64,000 nucleotides of DNA from Chlamydomonas reinhardtii (GCF_000002595.2 NC_057019.1:7525922-7589921); one strand, 5' to 3'; positions 44,261 through 56,672 are shown, counted from the stretch's first letter. Translations and numbers: made by a program. Notes: generated from the sequence alone by a model not told the origin.

Positions 44261-47200
44261 TCACGCGACAGCCGCCAGCGCGGCGGGCCCCACACCCGAC
44301 CTGCCCGAAGCCGCCGCCCCGCGCCAGTGCGGCGCCTGTGGCGGCGGCGCGGCGCCTGTGGCGGCGGCCTCCGCCTGCGCCGCCTGGCTGAGGAAGGGGT
44401 TTATCTCCGCCACCACCTCCCGGGGGAGCTGCGGCCAACATGCGGGTGGGAGATGGCGTCAGCCGGTGTCAGGGGGTGGCGCCTAGGAGCCAGCTGGAGA
44501 CACACACCACACCCGCGTGCTGCGGTATGCGTGTGTGGACCTGGCGACCTGCTCCCGAGCGCACACGCGCATGCACGCACGTGCGCGTGGTCCGCTCAAA
44601 CGCATGCCCATACACATCCACCCAAACAGTCACACACTAAGCCACCCTGGGGCCTAAAATCCACGTGGCCCCACTAACTCCGAGTTCGGAGCCACGATCC
44701 CGCCCAACCCATCCCTCACGCCTCCCCCCTCCCCCGCCCCCACCCACCATGTCGCCATCAAACACGTATCTCCTGCACCCCGAGCCGCCGGGCCCAGGCA
44801 GCGCCGCCAGCAACGCCGCCAGCTCCGCCGCCGGCACCTGCGCACAGCGCGACAGCTCCAGCTGCCGCAACCCGCCGCCCCCATCCCCAGCACCCCCTCC
44901 AGCACCTCCATCGCTGAGCGCCGCTGCGGGCCCCGCCGGCGGCAGCAGCGCGGCCGCGCCTCCCGCCGCCCTCAGCAGCTGCTCCACGCCTGTCAGCGCG
45001 AGTGAGAGAAACGCACACAGGGAAAGGGTCGGTACTGCTCGAATGCGAATGCGAGGGCGCAGCACGCAAGGCGCGGGCCGCGGCCGGCGCTACAGTGCCT
45101 GCCTGCCAGTGTGATGTTGGGCAGGTCTGCGGCGTACAGGGTGACCAAGCGGCCGGCGGCCACGCAGGGGCTGGCGGCCAGGGCGCGCAGCGAGGCGTCG
45201 GTGAGGCGCGGGATGCCGCCCAGGCCTGAGGGGTGGGGGGCGCGGTGGGAGGGGCAGGGGGGGGCGTGTGGAAGAGAAGCGGGAGAGGTGGTTGCTGCAG
45301 CAGGGTGGGTGGTAGCTGTAGCTGGGTGGCGATGGGGACGTTCAAGCTGACGCCCCAACCCCCGGACCCTCAGACCGGTGGACCCGGGGGCAGCGCCCGC
45401 ATCCTCTCCCCCCCCCCTCCCGCCTCTAGACCCCCCTTTCCCCTCACCCCCTCCCGCCCACCCACCCAGCATTTTCAGGTGGTGCAGGCGGCCCACTATG
45501 TCGGCCACATCGCAGTCCTCCAGGCCTGGGGGTGGGGCGGGGGCCAGGGGGGAATTCATTCCAAAACCCGGAAGTGGGGTGGGGCAGGGAAGGGGGCGGT
45601 GTGTGTGTGTGTTAGGCGCAGGGCGTCATGCTCTGGGTGGCTCTGCAGTTTCTCCAGCCTAACACCCGCCCCTGCCCCTACAACCTGCATTACACCCACC
45701 CACCCACACCTGCGAACCCCGAGAAGCCAAAGTCCGTCAGTCGCGGCAGTGCGGCCGCCACGGCGCGCACCCCTGCATGAAGGGAGCGAGGGCAGGCAGA
45801 CGCGCCGGCCGTGGCGTGTGCGGCGGCGTGTGTGGCAGCGTGTACCGCACACCAGACACATGCCGTCACTGCATGTCCCTTGCCTTGCGCTTTCTTAACG
45901 TGCACATACACAGACGCACATACACAGCTCTTCCTCTGACAAAACCCAACTCGCCCAGCCCCAGCTCCCTCCCTCCCCCCCTGCCCACCCGCCGCCGTCA
46001 TGCCCTCGGCGTAGCACACGTCCAGGCCCGTCAGGCTGCCGGCACACGCGCGGCCCAGCGCCGCCAGCAGGGCGTCGGTGAGGCGCGGGCAGCAGCCCAC
46101 GTTGAGCGAGGCCAGGACGGCGCCGCAGCGGCCCAGCAGCGGCAGCAGGTCGGCGTCCGTCAGGGGGCTGCAGGCGTGGTAGGGGGGATTGTAAATATCA
46201 GCCCAAACTAAACCCAAACCAACGAAACCGGGAGTGCAGGCAGAGGCGTTAGTTGCGAGCGATAATACTTATGGGATGTGGGCCGAGGCGTCGCGGAGCA
46301 GCAGGGCGAGCGGCGCCGGCGATAAATGTCGCCGCCCGGGCTCGGGGAGGTGGTAGGGGGGCTGGGTGATGCAAATGATAGGGTATGGTAGTTTGGTGCA
46401 TTGACGCATTGCATGCGCGCGTGGCTGGGTGCGCGCGTGCGTGTTAAGAGTGCCGGCCTCAGCGCTAACAGCGGCGCTGCCCCCACCTCCGCCTCCGCCC
46501 CGCCACTCACACCACTGCGCGCAGGTTGAGGTGCCTCAGGCGGCGACTGGGCAGCCGCCTCAGCGCCTCGCCCACCCCGGGGCCGCCCTGCCAGTTGCTG
46601 AGGCACAGCACCTCCAGCACGGAGCAGGCGGCCAGCGCGGGCGGCAGAGCCAGGTCGCCGTGGGGGGACCAGCAGCCTGGCAGGGAGCGGGGGGGGGAGC
46701 AGGGTGGTGGTGGGGGTGGCGGGGGGGAGGATGGGTGTGCATGCGGTCGGGTTGGCAGGCCAGCGGCCGGCACATATCCACACATGCCGCTGCCCTCGGG
46801 CGGCGGCTGCCAAGCGGGTCGAGGGCGTGCAGGGGCGCGGGTGACGCCACAGCTCTTCCGCGCCCCCAGCTCCTCCCTGCGCCCCCTCAAACCCAGTCCT
46901 CCGTCGCTTCCTGGCCTGTGCCACCTGCCTGCACCCCCCCCCGCCACACACACACACACACGGCAGCAGCGCTTCTGTTTCCTTGTGGGACTGGTTCAGA
47001 GTTAACCCCCCCACACACACACACACAGAAGCACACAAGCACACACACCCCAAGCACAACCCCCGCAGCCCCCCACCCCTCCATCACCCCCCCCCCACAC
47101 ACACACACACTCACCCGCCAGGTCCAGCAGCCTGAGGCTGCCCCCCGCGCGGCCCACCACCCCCAGCACCGGCCGCAGGTCGCCCACGTACAGCTGAGGG

Positions 47201-48288
47201 TGGGCGGGGCCGCCCGCGCCGCTGCACGGAAACACACAGAGACACATACACACACACGCAGAGAGACACATCGTGGGCAGGGGGTTAGCTGGCTGAGCAC
47301 TCGGATGCCAGAGCGGTTCAGTAGGTCAAAGGGGACACCGGGCGTGGGCAGAGTCTACAGGGTGTTGATGCGGGCTGGCCCGGGCGACGCACACAACGCC
47401 CCCTGCCGCAATCCCCTGCGGCCCACACCCCACCCCGGCCCCGGGCCCAGCCCGGCCCCGGGCCCCCGGCCCCGCCCCACTCACGCCTCCGCGGCCGCCT
47501 CGCCCAGCCAGCCCAGCCGCAGCGACACCAGGCGGCACCCCCCGGCCTCCGCAGAGCCGCTGCCGCCACCGCCACTGCCGCCTCCACCGCCTCCGGCCGG
47601 CCCCTGCGGTGGCGGCGGCGGCGGCGGCGGCCCCGCCAGCCTCTCCAGGCAGTGGCCCAGCTCTGAGCCCAGTGAGGCCGAGTCCTGCAGGAACAGCAGG
47701 CCCTGGGGGGAGGGAAGGAGGAGGGAGAGGAGGGGAGGACCGAAGTGCTTGTGTGGGAGTGGGGTCCGGGACAGCCCGCATGCCGAGCAGTCAACACGTG
47801 CACACACACCAGCCATGCAACACCAACCAGGCTGCGCCGCCCTCCCTCCTCACTACCCGCGGCTGGTCATTCCTCCTGCTGACATGGCGAATCCACACAT
47901 GCACACAACTCATCCCCCTCATACACACGCACGCACACACACACACACACACCTGCATGTCCAGGTGCTCCAAGCTGAGGCGGTGGCTCTCGGGAGTGTC
48001 AAACAGCTCCTGAGCGACGGAGGGGACCCGGGGGGGTGTGGGGTGTTAGGAGAGGGGAGGAGGAGGGGGGGAGGACGTGTTGGCCGCGCCCCAAGGCCGC
48101 CCCCGAGCGGATTGTGCATCTGACACGGCGGCCGCGGCTACCTCTCCACACAGCCGCTTGGACTCCACGAGCCCAGCCGCCCAGCCGCCCCCCCTTTGGG
48201 GACGGTGGAACCTCCACCCTACTGACGCCACCCCACCCCCTTGGGCTCATGCAGATACCCTCCCCTGCTCAAAAACACACATACACAA

Positions 48289-48369
<81 letters not shown>

Positions 48370-49129
48370 CGCACCCACGATCGCGCGCACCTGTATGACT
48401 GCCAGCTCACACAGCCGCGAGCAGCCCCTGCACGGAGCACACACAGCACGGCATGACAAGACACACACACATGCGCATATGTGGAAAGCGCCGGTGCGAT
48501 GTTTTTGGGACCCAAGGCCGCGTGTACCGGCGGCTCGTGCGTCACGTGCACGCAAGCGGCTCATTGACGGCGCGCTGCCGTCACCCGCACTGCCCCAGTG
48601 CCAACAGCCATACCTGTCTCGCACTGTCCCTACCGCCGCCCCGCCTCCGCCCCCCTTCATTGCCCCCCTCACCGCCCCCCTGCCCCTCACCTGACCACCA
48701 GTGACCTCAGCTGCGGGCAGTGGCGGCACAGCGCCCCCAGCACGTCCACACTGTACTGGCTGCAGAGGGGGGGCGGGCAGCCGAGGGGGAGCAGGGCGGT
48801 GTGTGAGGGGGGGGGCGGCATGAGGGCGAGATGCAGGCCAGCCGCATGCCACACAACAGCAATTGTACTGCGTGTTACGTGCCCGTGCACGCCCCTACAC
48901 GTCCAAACCTGCCGCACAGAACCAGGGCAGACACCCGTGTCGCTGGTTACGTACTGGTATTGGTGAAGGCCCCGCCCCCACCCCCGGCCCCACCCCCACC
49001 CTCGCCCCCGCCCCCACCTGCAGCCCCACCCCCAGCCCCACCCCACCCCCGTCCCCGCCCCCACCCCCCACCTGCAGCCCGTCATGTCCAGGTGCACCAG
49101 CCGCGAGCACCTGCACAGCGCAGGCCGGG

Positions 49130-49208
<79 letters not shown>

Positions 49209-50157
49209 TGTGGGTGTGTGGGTGTGGGCGCGGCACACGTGCACAGGTGCGGTGCGGCACAGGCGCGGGAGCCGTCACCGGGGCGTCCACTAGGCGGCAC
49301 GTCCACTGGGCGGCACCGCCGCGTGCGGCGCGCTGCGAGGGGGTCGAACACCGCAGGGGCCGCACACACGCCCACACATGTCGACCCTTCCCCGTGTGCT
49401 TTCCTACCACACGCACACACGCACATATGCACACTCGCACACGCACTCGCCTGGCCAGGTAGTCCAGCCCGGTGATGTGCAGCCAGGGGCAGCCGCCCAG
49501 GTGCAGCGCCGACACGTGCCGTCCGTACTGCCGCAGCAGCCCGTCCAGCCGCTTGCCGTGCGCCGCGGCTGCGGGCGGGCGGAAGTTTGGGTCGGTGTAT
49601 GGGAGATTGGGAGTGGGTGGGTGCGTAGGTTGAGGTGGTGGTGGCGAAGAGGGGAGCGGGCGACGGGCGGGGAAGGGCGGGCTGCTGTGCAGGCAGGCCT
49701 GGGTGTGCTGCAGCTGGGTGGCCCACGCCGCAACAGCATGACGCCGCACACATGACATAAAGGCCTTGGCAGCGTCATTGCTGGGTTCCATCACATGCAA
49801 CGGTTTCAGGGATTGGGGGCAGCCGGCCCCCAACAGCCCCCCACCCTGACGTGGAGGGCACGGCGGGCACTCGACTTCCTAGGGGCCAGTCTGTCCCTGC
49901 CTGCACCTTGCCCGCTCACCCTCGCTGTAGCTCCATGAGCGCCCACGCTCATCTCCGCCAGCAATGCGCCAGTGCAAGGCCTCCCAGAGGTCACGCCGGT
50001 CCACAGCTGCGCGGAAATCCCTGGAGACGCACGCGAACGCGAGACGCGATCTAGGCTGTAGCTTTTCTGAGATGAGCTGTAGGAGCAGCGGGTTGCCAAA
50101 AACCTTAAGTGCAGAGGTCTCATCGAGAATCAGCGAGCTTTCCCCAGGTGTGTCCAT
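44261..50157 (-). CDS. F-box / leucine-rich-repeat protein (AMN1/FBXL-type SCF adaptor)
   Basis: Fifteen exons give 627 aa: 50157-49920, 49568-49451, 49110-49072, 48759-48691, 48427-48391, 48009-47953, 47702-47485, 47221-47115, 46676-46511, 46167-45989, 45772-45710, 45525-45466, 45225-45103, 44989-44748, 44428-44261. Residues ~18-62 form an F-box (LLLQLISEKLQPRSRLAFAC, then WEAL). The rest shows cysteine-containing LRR units of the RNI type: LVHLDMTGC, CPQLRSLVV, LASLNVGCCPRLTDALLAAL, IPRLTDASLRALAASPC, LRQLELSRCAQVPAAELAAL. Such proteins link substrates, via the LRRs, to Skp1-cullin ubiquitin ligases. A Pro/Gly-rich insert lies in the exon at 47702. Two introns (donors after 49451 and 45103) appear to be GC-AG. 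Introns are crowded with CA/GT microsatellites. The frame continues past the stop (see 43586-44260). The gene is divergent from 50471. Confidence 0.82.
48291..48367. repeat. (AC)n microsatellite, ~38 units
   Basis: It lies in the F-box gene intron between exons 48427-48391 and 48009-47953, 24 nt past the donor. In the transcript it reads (GU)n. Confidence 0.95.
49132..49204. repeat. (TG)n microsatellite, ~36 units
   Basis: It lies in the F-box gene intron between exons 49568-49451 and 49110-49072, about 20 nt before the acceptor. In the transcript it reads (CA)n, complementary to the (GU)n tract at 48291-48367. Confidence 0.95.
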
Positions 50158-50470
50158 TTGTCAGGAGTTTGCGCGTGCAAACACAAGATACACTGTACAG
50201 GGTTTCCATGCTTGTGAGCAACGTAGGCGCGGAAGGCGCCAAAATGGAGAATGACTGGATTCAGCCCCCAACTGTCGCCGAGCAGGCTTCCGCCAGGACT
50301 TGGGAAAGACTGCCACAGCATCACTTCTAGTAGAACTATTGATGCAGGTATCCGGGCAGGCCATCGCGCGGTCAAAGTCAGCTCCAACTAAAGGGAAAAC
50401 CAGGAAGCAAAGCTGCTAACTTCCTTGCCTGCGCCGGCAGCCCACCGGCCTAGGTTAAGCTCATAGCGTT
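50158..50470. promoter_or_regulatory. Divergent promoter region, F-box gene and 50471 gene
   Basis: Only 313 bp separate two opposed start codons, so the promoters overlap or are shared. No distinct core element was recognised. Confidence 0.5.
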
Positions 50471-52098
50471 ATGGCGCCAGAAGTGTCAAGTTTAGCGCCG
50501 GCGGTCGCTGTGGCGAAACCGGCATGCACTCTTGCGACAGTGGCGTTCTTGGCCAGCATACCCCTGAGGCTGCCCGTGTGGCTGGCCAGGTTTGCCCTGC
50601 GCGAAGCGCTCCGCGCCCTAGCGCAGTCGCAGTTCCTTACGGATATGTTGCGCGGCGTGTGTCGCCGACAAGGCCTGGTGCGTGGGTCTGGCAAACGGAG
50701 CCCCGGGCCCTACCTTGAATGACGCATAGCCCAGATCTTTACCTCTTGCTACACATCTATCCCCATGAGGAGCATCGATCATTATGCCGCCCTGCAGATG
50801 AGCGCGGCCCAGTTGCAGGACGCAGGCAGCCAGACCAGCCTGGACGTGTCGCGGCTACTGGCGCTATCGGAGGAGAACGAGGGCGCGGCGGCGGGGCTGC
50901 AGCAGGTGCGAGTGACAGTCCAACATGCTAGGAGGAGGGGGAGCGTGCCGATCTCATCTGGGTTAAGCAGGTTTGTGCTAGCCATGGTGGCAAGCGGCTT
51001 CATCTTCGGCAGTTGCATCGCTGGTAAAACCGCCAGCCGCCACTCACGGTCCGCCTTTTGCCCCACCACCCCCTTCTTCACCATTTGCCCGGCACCAACC
51101 CACCCGCCTGCACAGGCCCTGGTCGCGAGCCAGCGGCAGCAGTCAGCACTGCAGTCAGAGCTGCGGGCGGCGCAGGAGGCCATACAGCTCATGGTGCCGC
51201 GTGAGTGGCGCAGTCGTGCCGACTTTGCCTACATGTTTATGCGGCTCACACACGCAGAAGCCGCCGGATACACACCTACCGTACATGCATACCGCTTCTA
51301 TGTCCAAACCCTGATACCTACACGCACTTGGCGCGCACCCGCTGGCGCGCAGGCATCCACGAGCTGCAGCAGCGCAATGGGCGGCTGTACGAGGCACTGG
51401 GCCGCGCCCACAGCGCCCTCGAGGCGGCGGCGCGGCAGGTGGCTGCGGGAGTGCAGGTCAGAGGGACAGAAGGGCCCATGAAGGGTAGGCCGCGAGGAGA
51501 TGCCGATGGGAAGGGGCCCAGTGCCCGAGCTCCGTTTTCCGACCGTCAACCTGTATGTTGTACCGCCGCCTCCATCGCGCAGGTGGCCTCGGCCGCTGCT
51601 GGGGACGCAACGGCGCCGAGCACTCCCAGGGCCGACACCGCGTCACCGGCCGCGGCGCTGCGTGACGCGATGGCGGACGTCCGGCGGACCATGGCGGAGG
51701 AGGAGGAGGAGTGCGACGGCGGGGAGGTGGAGCTGCGGGGCGAGGGGCCGGCCTCGCCCATGCTGCCCGGTGGCGCCAGCGGCGGCAGCACACGCCGCCG
51801 GGACGACGCGGGCTTGTCGCCCGACCAGGCCTCCAGCCCCCTGACCGCCCGCCGCCGCAGCAGCACCCCCAACAGCAGCGGCGCGTCAGCGGCAGCGGCT
51901 GCCCTGGTCACCGCCGCCCTGCAGCGAGCCATGAGCAGCGCCGCCAGTACGCCACGGGGCGTGACGCCGCGGGGAGGTGCCGGCGCCGGTGCGGTGGCGT
52001 CAGCCGCAGGGCTAACGCCGCGGGGCGGCATGGGCAAGGCCGCTACTGCCGTGTCTTTGCCCCCGCTGCCCCTAGCCAAGATACGGGAAGCGGCATGA
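50471..52098 (+). CDS. Hypothetical 339-aa protein with N-terminal hydrophobic segment and coiled coil
   Basis: Five phase-consistent exons: 50471-50677, 50798-50905, 51116-51200, 51353-51456, 51583-52098. Residues ~18-48 are hydrophobic (TLATVAFLASIPLRLPVWLA), enough for one membrane span or a targeting helix. Residues ~70-165 are Gln/Glu/Ala-rich and heptad-like (LVASQRQQSALQSELRAAQE, ELQQRNGRLYEALGRAHSAL), consistent with a coiled coil. The tail is Ala/Ser-rich with three TPRG motifs and an acidic Glu run. The family is not recognised. An alternative donor after 50656 would shorten exon 1 by seven codons. Confidence 0.5.
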
Positions 52099-53562
52099 GC
52101 ACCATCTGCATGCAGCATGGCGTGTCTGCTGTTCGTCAGCTGCTGCGCGCGACGGAGCTCTGCCTGGGGCACGGTCCAAGGGTTATGCTGTCCCTGATAA
52201 ACGTAACCCGCAAATGCCGCGCGTTGCTGCGCACGTGGTGGAGTGTGCCGTCGCGGGGCCATCAGCCCCAGCCTTCACCGTGGCAACCCGTGCCGCTGGC
52301 ATGATGATGACCCAAGCACGGATTGCGGGCTTTGCTACCCATTGGCTACCCATGGCCGCATGGGACGGGAACTGGCGCTTGCAGGAGCCGGGGTGCGTGC
52401 GTGCACTGTTAGCGTGATCATGTCGCACGAGTCATATGCTGACGTGACAATATAGGTGCGGCAGTCATATGTGCAATATGGGCTCGAAGGCATTTGGCGT
52501 GTAGGCGGGGCAGCAACATTGCTGAGAAAGCCTGTCGTAGAAGGGCAGGAAACAGTGGGGCGCTGCAAGGCGTCTTAACAATGGCACTGTCAATGTTACA
52601 ATAAGGCCCTGGGCCAGCGTGCTTGCTGCGAGCGCAGTGACAAACAAAGGTGATTCGAAGTGCTTGGGGTGAAGCTAATGCTGGCATTGTCCAGGTGGGT
52701 TGCCGACCTGGTGCTGCCGCAATCGCACACCACTGCCGCAAGGTTGCATCCGGCCCAGATGGCGTACTCATGGGCGGATATGCGGCGGCGCATGTTAGCA
52801 TATGATCATGTAAGCCTGCAACAGTGCAACATGATCATATGATGCCGTGTCAGGGATTACGAGGTTCAGTCATCCAGGGCCAGGGCACCAGGGACACATA
52901 GCAGCAAAGTGACTGCGGGGCCCACCTGTCCAGGGCCCACCATGTGCATGTTCGGCAGTCGGCACACCCCTCCTGAATGCTCGTTGGCTCAATCCACAAA
53001 CCAAGAGGGGGTGGGTGCAAGGCTGCATGCGGAAGAGCGGAAAGGCGTGCTCTGGAAGTGAGAGCGGGCTGGCAGCGGGCGAAGGCGCCGCGAGGAGGGG
53101 GAGCGGAAGGGCGCATGGCGGGGGGTTGAATCCGGATGCGGCGAAGCGCTGGGCGCCAGGGGTACAAATTCCACTCCGGACTACTATACGTACAATTCCT
53201 GATAGCTGCTTGGATAGAAACACACAGAACACAGGGCCTCAAGGATCCGCTGCAACACCCAAGACCTTTGCGCCAAGCAGCCGCAAGAAGTGAGTGGTAT
53301 ACTGGTGGAACATGGTGTCGTCGTGCAGGCATCGCTTGCGGGGACTGTATTTGCACCGGAACAAGAACCCTGGGAGCCATCTGGGCCCGGCGCGCTCCCG
53401 CGAAGTCGCGCCGCTGTCGCGAGGGGCGCAGAGCTGTGCGCCTTATAACATGTTGTGCACTTGACTTCGATAGTGCGACCGTTTGCATGCTCGCGCTGCA
53501 TTAAGGAAACTTCGCCACTTGACGGGGGCCCGGTTTTCTGCTCGCGCGGAACTCCACAGACA
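52099..53562. other. Intergenic region with hairpin
   Basis: It holds the 3' flank of the 50471 gene and the promoter of the reticulon-like gene. A perfect inverted repeat lies at 52799-52841. The stretch 52400-52860 has ATGATCAT/CATATG words near both ends, which may be the remains of an inverted-repeat element. No exon was found. Confidence 0.5.
52799..52841. repeat. Perfect 13-bp-stem inverted repeat, 17-nt loop
   Basis: CATATGATCATGT (52799-52811) and ACATGATCATATG (52829-52841) are exact reverse complements. TGTAA at 52809-52813 straddles the left arm and loop and could be the poly(A) signal of the 50471-52098 gene, about 710 bp past its stop. Confidence 0.85.
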
Positions 53563-56500
53563 ATGGCGGACGCGGCGGAACATGCACTGGGTAAGGACCC
53601 GATCGAGGTCGTCAAAGCGGAACTGGCGGACACACCTGTCGCTGGTGCCGTGAAGCAGGTCGCGAGCGAGATGAAGGTGCGGCAAGTCTTCCTTCGTGTG
53701 GGACTTTCTGCTGTCAGCTTACTGTGTTCAGTAAGATTCTTTAGCATGTTGCCAAGTGAAAACGAGGCGCGGAAGGATGCCTCAGCAGCCGCGAGCTGTC
53801 CACGGCTGCTCACAACCCCTGCGCGCCTGCGTTAACCCCCGGAAAACGGCACGATGCTCGCTTGACATGTCCCTCTACCGTCCATTTCAGACGGCGTTTG
53901 GCTCCCCGCAGCCGGAGCCGCTGCCGGAGAAGCCCGCCCCCGTGCCGGCGGCCACTCCGGAGGTCAACCCCGCAAAGCAGGTGCGGCGAGGCAGCAGCAA
54001 CGTGCTGATTCTCGATCAAGTGATGGCCACGCAAAGCCCTTTCAATGCCTCCTGCCATATTGCTTACCAACCGCCACTGTGTTGTTGTTTGCGTCACCCT
54101 GCAGCTGAACTTCACCAACCTGAACCCCGCCACGCCCTCCACGCCGCCCATGGTTGGCGCGGTCGGCAGCGAGGACGTGAGTATGTTGCGGCCAGGCGCG
54201 GTGGTTGTGGTGGTGGGGCTAATGGGAGGGGACAGTGAAGATGGCGACTATGTGCGCATGGGGAACAGGTGTTGCGCACGGTACACCAGGAGCAGCAGGG
54301 GCCGTCTGTTGGCGGCTGACGCGGCAGGCCCCGAGGGACTGTGATTCCGACTTGCCCTGTGGGTCCGCCGCGCTGCCCGTCCCGCAGGTGGACTACGTGG
54401 TGTTCATCAACGAGACCCTCATGTGGACCAACAAGGTGGGATGCCGGGGCGAGGGAGGAGAGAGCGGGGGATGGGGGAGGCACGCACGGGTCGGCAGCAC
54501 GGCTGATGATAGCTTCGGGGCTTCCCCCCCGCACCACCTGCCTTGCTGCCTCCGCCGCCATGTGCGTGACACGCCCGCGCCCGCGCCACGCATGCCGCCC
54601 ACACTCTAGTCCTCGACTGCTCCTCCCGTGGCGCACTGCTGGCTGCAGGTCCGCTCCACCTTCTACTTTGTGGCTGGTCTGCTGGCCTGGGTGGTGGTGC
54701 GCGCCGTGAGCAAGTCCGACACAACCCTGTTCACCGGTGAGGGCGGGTGGGGATGGAGGCGGCGGGCAGCTTGGGAGGTGAAGGGCACAGTAGGGGCCGG
54801 CGCACAGTAAAGGGAGCCGCCACAGTGGATGGGTCGTGGCGCTTTGCAGGCGGCCGTGCGGGTGCGTACGCAGTGCGCAACCGTACATGTTTGGGAGGGA
54901 TGCATGGTTGCAGCCCCTGCATCGCATCTGCTCTCGCCCAGGGTCCGCGCAACACTTCACGCACCAGGCTCCCAACTTAGCATTGCATGCTATGCGGCCA
55001 ACCGCTGCTGCCGCCCGCTGCTGCCTTCCACACTCTCCGTCGCCCCCCATATTCATGAATGCCACCTCCCCTCCTGCTACCTCCCCCGCCTCCTGCCCTG
55101 TCCAGGCCTGTGCTACGTGCTGCTGGCCTCGCTGTTTTGGAACTTCCTGCGCGCCGCCATGGCGCCCGCCTACGCCGCCCGCTGCACCTGGGCGCACAGC
55201 GCCGTGACGCGCTTCCTGGTGGCCAGCGCCACTGCCACCCTCAACGCCGCCGCCGCGCTGCACGACCGCCACCTGCACGGCATCGACCCGCTGCACACGC
55301 TGGAGGTGCGGCGGGGGCAGTGGGGAGGGCGTGGGGCGGGGGGGGGGAGGAGGGGTATGGGCCTCTTGGAATATCTAGGGCTGGCTTGGAGGGCTCAGCT
55401 GCGTTTGTGCAACGAGCGAGGCCGGCTTGAAAAGGAACGGAAGCTCGTGCAATACGGTACCAGGTGATTTCTGGCCCTCCTCCCACCTGTGCAGGTCGGC
55501 CTGGGCCTGTGGGTGCTGTCGCTGCTGGGCCGCGCGCTGCCGTTTGTGACGCTGCTGCTGCTGCTCCACATCGGCGCCTTCACGCTGCCGGTGGCCTACA
55601 AGTTCAACAAGGGCCGCGTGGACGGACTCATCGCTGACGTGTACGGCAAGGCGCAGGTGGGAGGCGGCGGGCTGGGGGCGCGGGCCTGAGCCTGGCGGTG
55701 GCAACGGGACCATTCCTACCTGCCGCGCAACACAACCAGCGCACGCGTCGTACCTGCTTCCTGCCTCGCCATGCATAGCACCCGTGGGCCCGCTTGCCCC
55801 TGCACCTTGCGATCCCGGTCCTTCAACGCCACTACTCGTCCCTGCGCCCCACCCGCCACGCTGCGCCCCCACCCGCCACACTCCCGCGCTGCCCAGGCCC
55901 AGTACGAGAAGCTGGACCGGCGTGTGCGCGCCACCGCGGTGCTGGTGCCCATGGCGGTGCTGTTCGTGCTGCTGCCCACCCTGGACCGCGTGGTGGCCGT
56001 GTTCATCTGCCTGGCGTACGGCCGCGTGTGGGCCAAGCCCGACGAGGTGGGTGGCCAGGGCCAGGAAGCAAAAGAATGGGGCTTGGGCCTTTGCCTTCGC
56101 GCGCCAGCAGCTGCATGAGCCAAGTAGCATGTCTGCATGTACCTCACTTGCGTCGTCGTTGCTTCTGAAAGCTCTCCCCGCTACTGTTACACGCGCTCTG
56201 CTCATGTCGCGCACCGCCCGCAGTTTGCCAGCTTCCAGAAGAAGCGGCTGGAGCCGGTGGGCGCCACCCTGCACAAGGCCATGACGCCGCTGACCGGTGG
56301 GTGGGGCCGGGGCGGGTCGGGTGCGGGCCGGTGTGCGGCTTGGGGCTGGGGGAGTTCAGCCGATGGCAAATACCGCGAGACCCAGGACACGTGAACACCG
56401 GAGTAGAAGGGCCCTTGGGCGTGGGGGTAAGCGACTGCAGGTAAAACTATTGGGGCGAACCCAGACTGACTGGCGGGACTTGTGGGAAGTAGTGTTAGAT

Positions 56501-56672
56501 AGCCCGCGTACGTACAGTATGCAGTTTTGGCGATGCGGTCAGCAAGTGGCTGGACAGGCCGACCTCGCACCTGTGCCTCACGCCATCTCGCCTGTGCCTG
56601 CACGCAGGTACGGTCGCCACCACCCTGAACAAGTACGAGATCACGCCCACCCCCCGCAAGAAGAAGATCTAG
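53563..56672 (+). CDS. Reticulon-like ER membrane-shaping protein
   Basis: Ten exons give 353 aa: 53563-53676, 53891-53980, 54105-54176, 54388-54435, 54649-54736, 55106-55305, 55495-55656, 55897-56046, 56224-56296, 56608-56672. After a ~100-residue Pro/Ala-rich cytosolic N-terminus comes a reticulon homology domain. Hydrophobic hairpin 1 is at ~110-160 (STFYFVAGLLAWVVVRAV, GLCYVLLASLFWNFLR), followed by a ~45-residue loop. Hairpin 2 is at ~205-240, with the typical closing FTLPVAYKFNKGRVDGLI, matching the P..Y.......D pattern of the family. A further hydrophobic stretch (~267-300) follows. The C-terminus KKKI fits a KKXX ER-retrieval signal. Reticulons insert as wedges and tubulate the ER. 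The start ATG opens a short acidic N-terminus; a TGTAA at 57320-57324 may end the transcript. Confidence 0.85.

Noticed and set aside
46429-48123. Plus-strand ORF of about 560 codons through the F-box gene
   Set aside because: It runs through exons and introns alike of the opposite gene and translates CA repeats into His/Thr strings; a composition artefact.
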